This document shows, piece after piece, positions 16,953 to 25,956 of a DNA stretch of 64,000 nt. A program made the translations under genes and the position numbers. This stretch comes from Helicobacteraceae bacterium (GTDB lineage: Bacteria; Campylobacterota; Campylobacteria; Campylobacterales; Helicobacteraceae). The notes below the pieces were generated by a model. It was not told where the DNA came from and did no database searches. It worked only from the letters and a program-made list of their open reading frames with translations. The stretch lies in NCBI GenBank assembly GCA_900770765.1, contig CAAGLK010000134.1, forward strand, positions 11,498-75,497, given 5' to 3'. Within the stretch, counting starts at the first letter, position 1. Every line of letters starts with the position of its first letter.

Positions 16953-18409
16953 GCACACTTCCACACAAAGTAGCACATGAACAAATCGTAAAAGAAAAGC
17001 TAGATGATACACAAATGCGAGAAAACTTAAGCGTAGCAATGCACACGCTACAAAGAAACCGCTTAAATGTGATAAATACTAAATTTAGCAATTGGCAAGG
17101 CTTAAGAGATAAAGCCAAACAAGCAAAAAATAACGCACTTATGAGTTTAGAAGAGCGACTTTTAGAATTTGAAGCTAATGCTATTAAAAATGGTATAAAA
17201 GTGCATTGGGCGAGTTCTAGCGAGGATGCTTGTGAGATTATTTATAACTTAATGCTTGAAAAAAATATAAAAAAGATTCTTAAGGGTAAGTCTATGGCTA
17301 GTGAAGAAATAGGCTTAAATCACTACTTGGAATCCAAAGGAATCTCTGCGATTGAAACAGATTTAGGAGAGCTTATTTTACAGCTTAAAGGCGAATCCCC
17401 TGTGCATATTGTAGTCCCTGCAATTCACAGAAACCGCTATGAAATAGGAAAGATTTTTGAAGAAAAGCTAAATGCACCGCTAGAGAGTGAAATTGAAAAG
17501 CTAAACGCAATCGCTAGAAAGCATTTAAGAGATGAGTTTGAAGGCTTAGAGATGGGGCTAAGTGGCGTAAATTTTGCTATGTCAAAAGAGGGGGCATTTT
17601 GGCTTATTGAAAACGAGGGAAATGGGCGGATGTGCACCACAGCCCCTAGCATACATGTAGCGATTTGCGGTATTGAAAAGGTTATGGAAACATTTGAAGA
17701 CGCCGCTACCATGGTGCATTTACTCACTCCATCTGCTACAGGGCAGTTTATCCCAACTTATAATAATATAATCACGGGCCCTAGGGGAAAAAATGGCGAA
17801 CTAGATGGACCGCAAGAAGTGCATATTGTGCTTTTTGACCATCATAGAAGCGATATGTTAGCTCATAAGGATTATTATGAAGCACTGCGTTGTATCCGCT
17901 GTGGAGCTTGTATGAACTTCTGCCCTGTATATGATAAAATCGGCGGTCATACTTATCAAACAACTTATCCAGGGCCAATAGGCGAAGTAATATCACCAAA
18001 TTTATTTGGTATGGACGAAACAGGCGATATTTTGAGCTTTTGCTCCCTTTGTGGGCGATGTAGTGAAGTATGCCCTGTTAAGATTCCACTTGCTGATTTA
18101 ATTAGAAAACTTAGGGCAAATAAAGCTGGGCAAGAATCTAGCAGAGGCGCAACAATGCCACTTGGCGTAAATGCAAGTAAAAAAAATGCCGCCGAAGCCT
18201 CTGCGATGAGTGGTTATGCGAAAGTCGCTACAAATGGGGCTTTATGGAGATTTTCACTATCTAAAGGGCATTACTTTAATGGGATGTTACAGAAATTTAA
18301 GGATTCCATCCCTGTGGTTAAAAAGTGGAGTGCTTTTAAGGAATTGCCAGAAATTAAGCTAGATTTATATAAAGAATTGCAAAAGCTAGAGGGAGTAATT
18401 TATGAGTAG
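16949..18409 (+). CDS. lutB: L-lactate utilisation iron-sulfur protein LutB/LldF
   Basis: A 486-residue protein with an N-terminal LUD domain and two 4Fe-4S motifs near residues 315-375 (CIRCGACMNFCPVY and CSLCGRCSEVCPVK), the expected LutB layout. It acts with LutA and LutC in lactate oxidation. It overlaps lutA by 4 nt and lutC by 8 nt, indicating one translationally coupled operon behind lctP. Confidence 0.95.
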   Translation: MSTLPHKVAHEQIVKEKLDDTQMRENLSVAMHTLQRNRLNVINTKFSNWQGLRDKAKQAKNNALMSLEERLLEFEANAIKNGIKVHWASSSEDACEIIYNLMLEKNIKKILKGKSMASEEIGLNHYLESKGISAIETDLGELILQLKGESPVHIVVPAIHRNRYEIGKIFEEKLNAPLESEIEKLNAIARKHLRDEFEGLEMGLSGVNFAMSKEGAFWLIENEGNGRMCTTAPSIHVAICGIEKVMETFEDAATMVHLLTPSATGQFIPTYNNIITGPRGKNGELDGPQEVHIVLFDHHRSDMLAHKDYYEALRCIRCGACMNFCPVYDKIGGHTYQTTYPGPIGEVISPNLFGMDETGDILSFCSLCGRCSEVCPVKIPLADLIRKLRANKAGQESSRGATMPLGVNASKKNAAEASAMSGYAKVATNGALWRFSLSKGHYFNGMLQKFKDSIPVVKKWSAFKELPEIKLDLYKELQKLEGVIYE

Positions 18410-19058
18410 AATTGATAATATTAGCAAACGCAGCAAAGAGCAGATTCTAAATCGGCTTAAAAATACCTATAATGCAAATGATTTTACACGCACTCCCAGC
18501 ATTGACCCTGTTGAACACATTGTGAAAAACGCTGATAAACTAGCAGATATGAAGCAAAAAATGAGTGATAATAAATATATCGTAGATGAGTGCTTAGATG
18601 GCGACTTGGAATCTAAAATTAATGAAATTGTCACTAAATATGGCTTTTCTAAAATGATTTATGGAGAAGGCTTAGGATTAGATTTAGATAAAATCAATGC
18701 TAAAGAAAAAGTGCTTTTTAATAAAGAAATTGAAAATTTAAGAAGCGAGGTTTTCCATAGTGATTTTTCTGTAATTCGTGCAAAATGTGGCGTAAGCTCT
18801 CATGGCGTAGCTTTAGTGCTTTCAAGTCCTAAACAGCCTAGAATGCTAAGTCTAGCCCCTACGCTTTGCATTATTTTACTTGATAAAACACAAATTGTAG
18901 GCTCTCTAGCAGAAGCACTAAATTTAGTAAAAAAAGAAAATGAGATTCTGCCTAATAATGTGCTTTTTATCGCTGGACCTTCTCGCACGGCAGATATTGA
19001 GCTAATAACCGTCTTTGGCGTTCATGGCTCACAAATCGTGCATTTAGTTTTATATTAA
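18402..19058 (+). CDS. lutC: L-lactate utilisation protein LutC/LldG
   Basis: A 218-residue LUD-domain protein, the third subunit of the LutABC lactate oxidation complex. The C-terminal NNVLFIAGPSRTADIE and GVHGSQIVHLVLY segments are typical. The N-terminal ~90 residues are charged and less conserved. It starts inside the end of lutB and is followed at its stop codon by a hairpin. Confidence 0.92.
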   Translation: MSRIDNISKRSKEQILNRLKNTYNANDFTRTPSIDPVEHIVKNADKLADMKQKMSDNKYIVDECLDGDLESKINEIVTKYGFSKMIYGEGLGLDLDKINAKEKVLFNKEIENLRSEVFHSDFSVIRAKCGVSSHGVALVLSSPKQPRMLSLAPTLCIILLDKTQIVGSLAEALNLVKKENEILPNNVLFIAGPSRTADIELITVFGVHGSQIVHLVLY

Positions 19059-19080
19059 GATTCCACCTTTGGAATCTTAA
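19055..19080 (+). terminator. Hairpin at the end of the lutABC operon
   Basis: Perfect 11-bp arms TTAAGATTCCA and TGGAATCTTAA around a 4-nt loop, overlapping the lutC stop. Only a short T run follows, so it is a weak intrinsic terminator or an mRNA 3' stabiliser. The arms carry the GATTCC/GGAATC word. Confidence 0.5.
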
Positions 19081-19153
19081 GTTTAAAAAGCACTTTAAAA
19101 GCAATTTTTAGTTAGAATCTCGCCTTTTAAATCTTAGAATCTTTGGAATCCTT

Positions 19154-19933
19154 ATGTTAAAAAATATTAAATCACTAGAGCCACGCCGCTTTTATACCGC
19201 CTTTTTTATGCTTGTAGCCGTTGTTTTAATAGTTATTTTTCACACTCCTTTTTTACTATGGCTAACTTTAGGCTGTGCGTTTATTATAGGATTCTATGAG
19301 GCTTATAAACTTTATAATAAAACAACTCCGCCTTTATCGCTTACGACTTTAGCGATTTTATCGTGGTGTGGGGTGTATTTTTATGAAAATGCCTTACCGC
19401 TTTTTGTCTCCCTTGTGCTTTTAGGAGCGTATCAAGGCTATACAAAAAAGGGTAAATTAGAGCAAATGATGCCCTTTATTTACCCATCTATTCCTTTTGT
19501 ATTTTTATATCTTTTATACTTAGATGATTCCATTAATGCTATTATCTGGCTACTTTTTATCGTGGGGCTAACTGATACTTTTGCTTATATTGGGGGCAAG
19601 ATTATAGGTGGGCAGCTTTTTAAAAATAGTGCATTTTGCCCCACTTCGCCTAATAAAACAAAAGAGGGCGTTTTAATTGGAATCGTAATGGCGACACTCT
19701 TTGGCTCACTTGTGGGGCTTGGCGTGTGTGGATTCTTTACATCTTTATTTTTAAGTTTTATTGCTAGTTTTGTAAGTGTGTTTGGTGATTTATATGAAAG
19801 TTTCTTAAAAAGGAGTGCAGAAGTTAAAGATAGTGGGAATCTTTTCCCAGGCCATGGTGGAATCCTAGACCGCTTAGATGGCTACTTCTTTAGCGTAATT
19901 GTCCTTTATGCACTTCTTAGGATTTTTACATAA
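19154..19933 (+). CDS. cdsA: Phosphatidate cytidylyltransferase
   Basis: An integral-membrane enzyme making CDP-diacylglycerol from phosphatidic acid and CTP. The 259-residue protein has about seven hydrophobic segments and ends with the CdsA signature around residues 212-247 (SVFGDLYESFLKR, KDSGNLFPGHGGILDRLDG). It abuts dxr with no gap, a lipid/isoprenoid pairing also common in other bacteria. Confidence 0.95.
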   Translation: MLKNIKSLEPRRFYTAFFMLVAVVLIVIFHTPFLLWLTLGCAFIIGFYEAYKLYNKTTPPLSLTTLAILSWCGVYFYENALPLFVSLVLLGAYQGYTKKGKLEQMMPFIYPSIPFVFLYLLYLDDSINAIIWLLFIVGLTDTFAYIGGKIIGGQLFKNSAFCPTSPNKTKEGVLIGIVMATLFGSLVGLGVCGFFTSLFLSFIASFVSVFGDLYESFLKRSAEVKDSGNLFPGHGGILDRLDGYFFSVIVLYALLRIFT

Positions 19934-21049
19934 ATGATAATTCTAGGCTCCACAGGCTCAATTGGCACAAATACGCTAGAAATCGCAAAACGCTTTAATT
20001 TAAAAGTTGAGATTCTAGGAGCTGGGTCTAATATTTCACTTTTAAATAAGCAAATTTTAGCACACAAGCCACAAGCGATAATAATCGCAAATAAAAGCGA
20101 TAAAGATAAAATCACTAAAGAATTTAGCGGTAAAATTTATTGTGGTAAGAGTGGAATCCTAGAAGCGCTTAAGGATTCTAACTCTTCGCTTGTAGTTAAT
20201 GCACTTGTGGGATTCTTAGGACTAGAGCCCACACTTTTAGCGCAGAGTTTAAATAAAACAATCGCCCTAGCAAATAAAGAAAGCCTTGTCGCAGGTGGGC
20301 ATTTAATAGACACAGATAAAATTATCCCCATTGATAGTGAGCATTTTAGCTTAAGCTATTTATTAAATTTTTCTAAAACTAAAACTTTTAAAAATCTCTA
20401 CATTACCGCAAGTGGCGGTGCATTTCGCGACACCCCATTAAATGAGATTCCACATAAAAAAGCACAAGATGCGCTAAAGCACCCAAATTGGCAAATGGGT
20501 AAAAAAATCACCATAGATTCTGCGACAATGGTAAATAAATTATTTGAAATTTTAGAAGCCTATCATTTATTTAAAACTAAAAATATTCACGCTTTTATTG
20601 AAAGAAATTCCCACATTCACGCACTTGTGGAATTTTATGATGGAAGCATAACAAGCCACTTTGCTAGCGCAAATATGCAGCTGCCAATCGCCTATGCACT
20701 CGCACTAGGCTTGGAATCTAAAATTTTACAAGATTCCGCCCCACTTGTTAATCCGCTAAATTTTACAAATATTAATTACAAATTAGAGCCAATTTGTAAA
20801 ACTCGCTATCCGCTATGGGAGCTAAAAGAAGAGCTTTTAGATAATCCAAAGTTAGGACTTTGTCTAAATGCGGCAAATGAAATCGCAGTAGAAGCCTTCT
20901 TGCAAGATAAAATCACCTTTAGCAAAATCGCAGAATTAGTTAAGGATTCCATCAATACTTTTAAAAACACCAACTTCCACTCATTAGAAGAGATTCTAGC
21001 CTTAGATAAAGAAGTTCGCCACTACACTACAAGCAAACTTAAAAAATAA
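19934..21049 (+). CDS. dxr: 1-deoxy-D-xylulose 5-phosphate reductoisomerase
   Basis: Second step of the MEP isoprenoid pathway, using NADPH. The 371-residue protein opens with MIILGSTGSIGTNTLEI (dinucleotide binding), then ALANKESLVAGG, PIDSEHFSL, TASGGAFRD, HPNWQMGKKITIDSATMVNK and the C-terminal NAANEIAVEAFL, all diagnostic. The ATG follows the cdsA stop directly, so the two are probably co-translated. Confidence 0.97.
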   Translation: MIILGSTGSIGTNTLEIAKRFNLKVEILGAGSNISLLNKQILAHKPQAIIIANKSDKDKITKEFSGKIYCGKSGILEALKDSNSSLVVNALVGFLGLEPTLLAQSLNKTIALANKESLVAGGHLIDTDKIIPIDSEHFSLSYLLNFSKTKTFKNLYITASGGAFRDTPLNEIPHKKAQDALKHPNWQMGKKITIDSATMVNKLFEILEAYHLFKTKNIHAFIERNSHIHALVEFYDGSITSHFASANMQLPIAYALALGLESKILQDSAPLVNPLNFTNINYKLEPICKTRYPLWELKEELLDNPKLGLCLNAANEIAVEAFLQDKITFSKIAELVKDSINTFKNTNFHSLEEILALDKEVRHYTTSKLKK

Positions 21050-21107
21050 ATTTATTATTGATTTACTATTTTTTGAAATAATTACAAAAATTTCAAAAGG
21101 AGTATAA

Positions 21108-22529
21108 ATGAAAAGAAATTTTAAAACAATTTTATTTAGCGCACTTCTTAGCGTAAATGCCTTTGCCTTTGAAGTAAGCGAGTTACCAGAAGTTACAAGC
21201 AGAGAGAATCCAGACACCTCGTTAAATAAGGTTTATTCTTATTATGATTCCATTAAAGACGCAAAAAAGGGCGTAGTAAATATCTCTACACAAAAAAAGG
21301 TAAAAGCGCCAAATATTCAAAATCACCCATTTTTTAACGACCCATTTTTTAAGCAATTTTTCGGCGATTCCTTTGGCGCGATTGTCCCAAAAGATAGAGT
21401 TGAGAGAAGTTTAGGAAGTGGTGTTATTATCTCAAAAGATGGATATATTGTTACAAATAATCATGTAATTGATGGCGCTGATAAAATCATCGTAGCCTTG
21501 CCAGAATCCACTAAAGAATATGAAGCAAAATTAATTGGCAAAGACGCAAAAAGCGATTTAGCTATTATTAAAATTAAAGCAGATAATTTGCCATTTTTAA
21601 AATTTGCTTCTAGTAATGATTTACAAATCGGCGATGTTGTATTTGCCATTGGGAATCCCTTTGGCGTAGGGGAGAGCGTAACACAAGGGATAATTTCAGC
21701 GCTTAATAAAAATGGAATCGGCATTAATGATTATGAAAACTTTATTCAAACTGACGCTTCTATAAATCCTGGAAATAGCGGCGGAGCGTTAGTTGATAGT
21801 CGTGGAGGACTAATTGGAATTAATACTGCGATTCTATCTCGCACAGGCGGAAACCACGGAATCGGCTTTGCGATTCCATCATCTATGGTTAAAAAAGTCG
21901 CTAAGGCGTTAATTGAAGATGGCGTAATTGAGCGAGGATTCTTAGGCGTAAGTATTCAAGATATTAGCGAAGATTTAAAAGAAGTGTATAAAGACCATAG
22001 CGGTGCAGTGGTAATTTCTATAGAAAAAAACTCTCCAGCAGATAAAGCAGGCGTAAAAATATGGGATGTAATCACAAAGGTAAATAACACGCCAATTAGA
22101 AGTGCGGCGGATTTAAAAAATGTTATCGGCACTTTTAATCCAAACGCTAGAGTAGTGCTAACAATTATGCGAGATAAAAGAGAGCAAACAATTCCTGTAA
22201 TGCTAACAAAAGCACCAGATGATAAAAAAGCGGATTTAGGCGAAGGTGTAAGTGCGATTTCTGGGCTTGAAATTAGCACACTCACACCACAGCTAAAATC
22301 ACAATATAGAATACAAGAGCAAGTAGAGGGCGTATTTGTAAGCGGCGTTAAAGAAAATAGTAAGGCTCAAGAGCTAGGCTTTAGCAAAGGTGATGTGATT
22401 ATTCAAATAGAAAGCTATAGGATTAATGATATTAAAAGTTTCAATCAAGCCTTAAATCGTTATAAAAATCAAGCAAAAAGAATGCTAGTAAATCGCGGTG
22501 GCAGAATCTTTAGCGTAGTGGTTAAATAA
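21108..22529 (+). CDS. htrA: Periplasmic serine protease/chaperone HtrA (DegP)
   Basis: The 473-residue protein has an N-terminal signal peptide (cleavage likely after AFA, residue 20), a trypsin-like domain with His119 (NNHVID), Asp150 (KSDLAI) and Ser224 (GNSGGAL), and two PDZ domains (about 260-350 and 375-470). In Helicobacter and Campylobacter, HtrA degrades misfolded envelope proteins and is also secreted to cut host junction proteins. The start has AAGGAG. It has its own 58-bp upstream gap and converges on the thiE-like gene. Confidence 0.97.
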   Translation: MKRNFKTILFSALLSVNAFAFEVSELPEVTSRENPDTSLNKVYSYYDSIKDAKKGVVNISTQKKVKAPNIQNHPFFNDPFFKQFFGDSFGAIVPKDRVERSLGSGVIISKDGYIVTNNHVIDGADKIIVALPESTKEYEAKLIGKDAKSDLAIIKIKADNLPFLKFASSNDLQIGDVVFAIGNPFGVGESVTQGIISALNKNGIGINDYENFIQTDASINPGNSGGALVDSRGGLIGINTAILSRTGGNHGIGFAIPSSMVKKVAKALIEDGVIERGFLGVSIQDISEDLKEVYKDHSGAVVISIEKNSPADKAGVKIWDVITKVNNTPIRSAADLKNVIGTFNPNARVVLTIMRDKREQTIPVMLTKAPDDKKADLGEGVSAISGLEISTLTPQLKSQYRIQEQVEGVFVSGVKENSKAQELGFSKGDVIIQIESYRINDIKSFNQALNRYKNQAKRMLVNRGGRIFSVVVK

Positions 22530-22594
22530 CCGCTGCCGCTTTAGTATCTTTTAAAAACAATTTTTAAGATTCCACAAACTTATTAAAAATAAAG

Positions 22595-23161
22595 CTAGTT
22601 TAAAAAATAGCGAATTGAGGCGAGGTTTTCTACATTTATTTTCTTTAAAGATTCTATCTCTTTTTGTGAAATTATCCCACCTAGTGCGTATAACTCTAAA
22701 TTTTTTATTTTATTTAATGCTTGTTTTAAAAACTCAACTCCTAGCGGTTTGCCTTTATTTAGCGTCTTAAAAATAGGGCTAATGGTAGCGGCGGTAATTT
22801 TTAGAGATTTCAAGGATTCTAACTCTTCTAAAGAATGCGCACTATAAAAAACATATTTAAACTTATTTTTAACTTCTGGCAATATTTTAAACTGAGAGCT
22901 ATTACAATGGATTCCATCAAATCCGCATTTTAACCCCAACTCTACGCTAGAATTAATTAAGCTAACCACGCCAAACTCCCTATTTAACTCTAAAAAAACT
23001 TTTATTAATTCTAAATCATATCGCCCTATTTTATCTCTATAAGCTGCGACAAATATTTTATGTTTAGTTAGAATCTTTTTATAAAATAAATAAAAATCTT
23101 GTGGATTAGATGGGTAAAGAAGTGGGTCGGTTATGAGGTAAGCCTTAATGGGCTTCCTCAC
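22595..23161 (-). CDS. Thiamine-phosphate synthase family protein (ThiE/TenI-like)
   Basis: A 188-residue TIM-barrel protein. The N-terminal KAYLITDP, central GFDGIHCNSSQ, SPIFKTLNKGKPLGVEFL and YALGGI segments follow the ThiE/TenI family. ThiE joins the thiazole and pyrimidine halves of thiamine, but the protein is shorter than ThiE (about 210) and the second half ends early, so a divergent ThiE or a TenI-like protein are both possible. Its start overlaps the 3' end of atpB by 17 nt. No other thiamine gene is close by. Confidence 0.7.
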   Translation of the reverse strand: MRKPIKAYLITDPLLYPSNPQDFYLFYKKILTKHKIFVAAYRDKIGRYDLELIKVFLELNREFGVVSLINSSVELGLKCGFDGIHCNSSQFKILPEVKNKFKYVFYSAHSLEELESLKSLKITAATISPIFKTLNKGKPLGVEFLKQALNKIKNLELYALGGIISQKEIESLKKINVENLASIRYFLN

Positions 23162-23828
23162 TTTCTAAAACAGCACCAGCTAAAAATACATAAGTTAGAA
23201 TCATAAAAATAAATGCTTGCAAAAATGCCATAAATGTTAATAATAAAAACGCAGGAAGTGGCGCAACCCAAGGGGCAAGCATAAGCATAACAAGTAAGAA
23301 CATATCATCGCCCTTAATGTTTCCAAAAAGACGGAAAGACAAAGAAACAAGCCTTGAAAAATGCGAAATAATTTCAATAGGGAACATTAAAGGTGCAAGA
23401 GCTTTAATGGGACCAGCAAAATGCGCAAAATATTTCACAACGCCAAAAGTGCGAATCCCCTCAAAGTTATAAAACACAAAAACAACAAGCGCTAAAGTAA
23501 GCGTAAAGCTAAGACTAGACGAAGGAGCCTCAAAGCCAGGAATAATACCAATAACATTTGCTAAAAATACAAAAAAGGCAATTGTAGCGGTTAGCGGCAA
23601 GTATTTACGCGCCTTTTCCTCGCCAATAACATCCTTTGCCATAAAAATAACGCCGCCTAAAAATGTTTCAAATACATTTTGCATAGCACCTGGCACAACT
23701 TGTAGCTTAGAAGTGGCAAGTTTAGCTAAAACCACAGCGATAACAGCGACTAAAATAGTGTGAATTGCGATAATAAAATCGTGGTCGTGGCTTATTAGAC
23801 CAAAGAAAGTAAATAATCTCCCATCCAT
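23145..23828 (-). CDS. atpB: ATP synthase F0 subunit a
   Basis: Membrane subunit forming the proton half-channels against the c ring. The 227-residue protein has five or six hydrophobic segments and the conserved SFRLFGNIKGDDMFL with the essential arginine, plus the C-terminal QAFIFMILTYVFL helix. Typical length for Campylobacterota, where atpB is separate from the other atp genes. The start has AGGGAG. The gene upstream on this strand is an RDD membrane protein. Confidence 0.96.
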   Translation of the reverse strand: MDGRLFTFFGLISHDHDFIIAIHTILVAVIAVVLAKLATSKLQVVPGAMQNVFETFLGGVIFMAKDVIGEEKARKYLPLTATIAFFVFLANVIGIIPGFEAPSSSLSFTLTLALVVFVFYNFEGIRTFGVVKYFAHFAGPIKALAPLMFPIEIISHFSRLVSLSFRLFGNIKGDDMFLLVMLMLAPWVAPLPAFLLLTFMAFLQAFIFMILTYVFLAGAVLESEEAH

Positions 23829-23890
23829 AATAAACTCCCTAGAAGAATTAAAAAGTTAGAAATTATGCCAAAAAATAATTTAATAAAAAA

Positions 23891-24364
23891 TTAACCTTTT
23901 TTTATCACTTGACTGCGACATAAATAATCATGTAACGCCCTTTTATCCTTACGCCACAGCGGCGATAGGATTCCAACCACACTTACTCCAGAGAGTAAAA
24001 AGCAAAAAAATCTAAATAGTGCGTAAAAAAGCGTTACTTTTTTACCATTATCTCGCATAATCCACAAATCATAAGCCTTTTTGCCCGGCGTCTGCCCTTT
24101 AAATGCAAGCAGGATTCCAGCAATTAGCGCATATATTGCAACAGCGGCAAGCGGCGCCCAAGTAGAATCCCTAAAGCCCTTTGCACTACCTACAACAACA
24201 TAAGTTAAAAAATATAAAATAGGAATATAAATCATAAAAGTATCTATAACTTGCGCCTTAGCCCTATCCCAAAATGTAGCTAAAGGCACAAAATCGCTAT
24301 TTTTAGTAGAATCCTCTAAACTCACTTTAGAATTTATTTGCTTTTTTAATTTTCTCCAACGCAT
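23891..24364 (-). CDS. RDD family membrane protein
   Basis: A 157-residue protein with a charged N-terminus and three hydrophobic segments. The RDD domain is recognised from RAKAQVIDTFMI, GQTPGKKAYDLWIM and the C-terminal KRALHDYLC. Some RDD proteins have been linked to ion transport, but no specific role can be given here. Its ATG overlaps the pyrE stop (TAATG), so it is translated with pyrE. Confidence 0.85.
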   Translation of the reverse strand: MRWRKLKKQINSKVSLEDSTKNSDFVPLATFWDRAKAQVIDTFMIYIPILYFLTYVVVGSAKGFRDSTWAPLAAVAIYALIAGILLAFKGQTPGKKAYDLWIMRDNGKKVTLFYALFRFFCFLLSGVSVVGILSPLWRKDKRALHDYLCRSQVIKKG

Positions 24365-24975
24365 TAATTCCCACGGCTTCCTGGCTTAATAGCTACGCTT
24401 CCACTCTTGCATAGTGGGCAATCTTGCGCTTCGTAAGTTTTAAAAACAAAATCCTCTAACGCAAATAATGGCAAATTATTATCTAACTTACACTCAGCAT
24501 TATTAAAAACTTTATCACTTTTATAGCGATTACAAATCCCTCTATTTGCCAGCGCCGCATAGCCTACCACTTCTGCGCCTAGCTTTTGCACTTCTTTTGC
24601 ACTCTCTTGTGCGGAGCCGCCTGTGGTAATAATATCCTCACAAATTAGAATCTTTTCGCCCTTTTTAACTTGGAATCCTCTTCTTAGTGTCATCTCGCCA
24701 TTAACGCGCTCTGTAAAAATAAAACGCACTTTTAACGCCCTAGCTAACTCATATCCAGCCAAGATTCCGCCTAATGCTGGAGAGCATACGCAGTCTATTT
24801 TTAAGCCAGAATCTAAAATAATTTTAGCTAACGCTTCTGCTAATTTGCTAGCCACCGCTGGATTTTCTAGCACTTTTGCCGATTGCAAATAAAATGGCGA
24901 ATGCTTGCCACTACTTAGTAAAAAATGCCCCTCTAAAAGTGCATTTGCGTTTTTATAAATCTCTACTATATTCAT
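24364..24975 (-). CDS. pyrE: Orotate phosphoribosyltransferase
   Basis: Makes orotidine 5'-phosphate from orotate and PRPP in pyrimidine synthesis. The 203-residue protein has the PRPP-binding loop ICEDIITTGGSAQES near residues 110-124, preceded by FTERVNGEMTLRRGF. Typical length. It sits 9 nt after frr in the order secG-frr-pyrE, which I recall from Campylobacter. Confidence 0.95.
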   Translation of the reverse strand: MNIVEIYKNANALLEGHFLLSSGKHSPFYLQSAKVLENPAVASKLAEALAKIILDSGLKIDCVCSPALGGILAGYELARALKVRFIFTERVNGEMTLRRGFQVKKGEKILICEDIITTGGSAQESAKEVQKLGAEVVGYAALANRGICNRYKSDKVFNNAECKLDNNLPLFALEDFVFKTYEAQDCPLCKSGSVAIKPGSRGN

Positions 24976-24984
24976 AAGAATCCT

Positions 24985-25545
24985 TTAGATTTTTAATAAA
25001 TCCTCTTCTTTATGCTTGACTAATTCATCAATTTTTTTAACCGCATTATCGGTAAATTTTTGCACCTCATCATGCGCTTTTTTAGATTCATCTTCGCTAA
25101 TTGCCTTGTCTTTTTCTAGCTTTTTTATTTTATCATTAGAATCTTTTCTAATGTTTCTTATAGCTACTTTTGCCTTTTCACCGATATTTTTAGCCTCTTT
25201 TGCCGTCTCTTTTCGCTGCTCACTCGTCATAGGTGGGAAAAATAGCTTAATTGTCTCGCCATCGTTATTTGGATTTACACCGATATTTGCCTCTTGAATC
25301 GCTCTTTCTATTTCTTTTAATAAACTTTTCTCCCACGGAGTTATAACAATAGTGCTTGCATCTTGTGCGATTACAGAGCCTACTTGATTAAGCGGCGTTG
25401 GCGTATCATAATAATCTACTTTAATGTGGTCTAAAATGGTAATAGAAACTTTACCGCTTCTTAAAGTGCCAAATTCTTTTTTCATAGATTCTATGCTTTT
25501 ATCCATTGTTTCTTTTGTGTGTTTATAAATTTCTTGTAAATCCAT
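24985..25545 (-). CDS. frr: Ribosome recycling factor
   Basis: Splits post-termination ribosomes together with EF-G. The 186-residue protein has the family blocks LRSGKVSITILDHIKVDYY, WEKSLLKEIERAI, VNPNNDGETIKLFFPP and EQRKE, and the standard helical-bundle length. It lies between secG and pyrE with about 10-nt gaps, indicating an operon. Confidence 0.97.
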   Translation of the reverse strand: MDLQEIYKHTKETMDKSIESMKKEFGTLRSGKVSITILDHIKVDYYDTPTPLNQVGSVIAQDASTIVITPWEKSLLKEIERAIQEANIGVNPNNDGETIKLFFPPMTSEQRKETAKEAKNIGEKAKVAIRNIRKDSNDKIKKLEKDKAISEDESKKAHDEVQKFTDNAVKKIDELVKHKEEDLLKI

Positions 25546-25554
25546 ATTTATCCT

Positions 25555-25884
25555 TTATTTAGATTCTTGTGGAGCTGGTAAAATCGCTTGAGATTCTGGT
25601 AAAGTTGGCACAGCTGGGATAGATGGAATCTCAACGCTATCAAGCACAGAGCGCTTAGAATCCTGCATATACAAATAGCCAAGTGCGATTGTGTTAATAA
25701 CAAATAAAAGCCCGAAGAAAAATGTAACCTTTGCTAAAAAGCCGGCCGGCCCTTTTGCACCAAATAAACTTTCATTACTCCCACTATAAGCCCCAAGCCC
25801 AATGCTTGAACTCTTTTGCATTAAAACAACAATAGTAATTAAAATAACTAAAATAAACTGCACTATAAGTAAGATTCCACTCAT
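25555..25884 (-). CDS. secG: Protein-export membrane protein SecG
   Basis: Accessory subunit of the SecYEG translocon. The frame opens at 25929, but the ATG at 25884 with AAGGG upstream gives the normal start (MSGILLIVQFIL), so a 109-residue product is preferred. Two membrane segments flank the conserved QKSSSIGLGAYSGSN and FGAKGPAGFL region. The C-terminal tail is rich in Pro, Ala and Glu. Confidence 0.92.
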   Translation of the reverse strand: MSGILLIVQFILVILITIVVLMQKSSSIGLGAYSGSNESLFGAKGPAGFLAKVTFFFGLLFVINTIALGYLYMQDSKRSVLDSVEIPSIPAVPTLPESQAILPAPQESK

Positions 25885-25956
25885 CTTTTCCCTTTTTAAA
25901 ATTAAAATAAAAAAGTCGCATTTTAGCAAAATAAGCTAATAAAAATTTAAAAATTA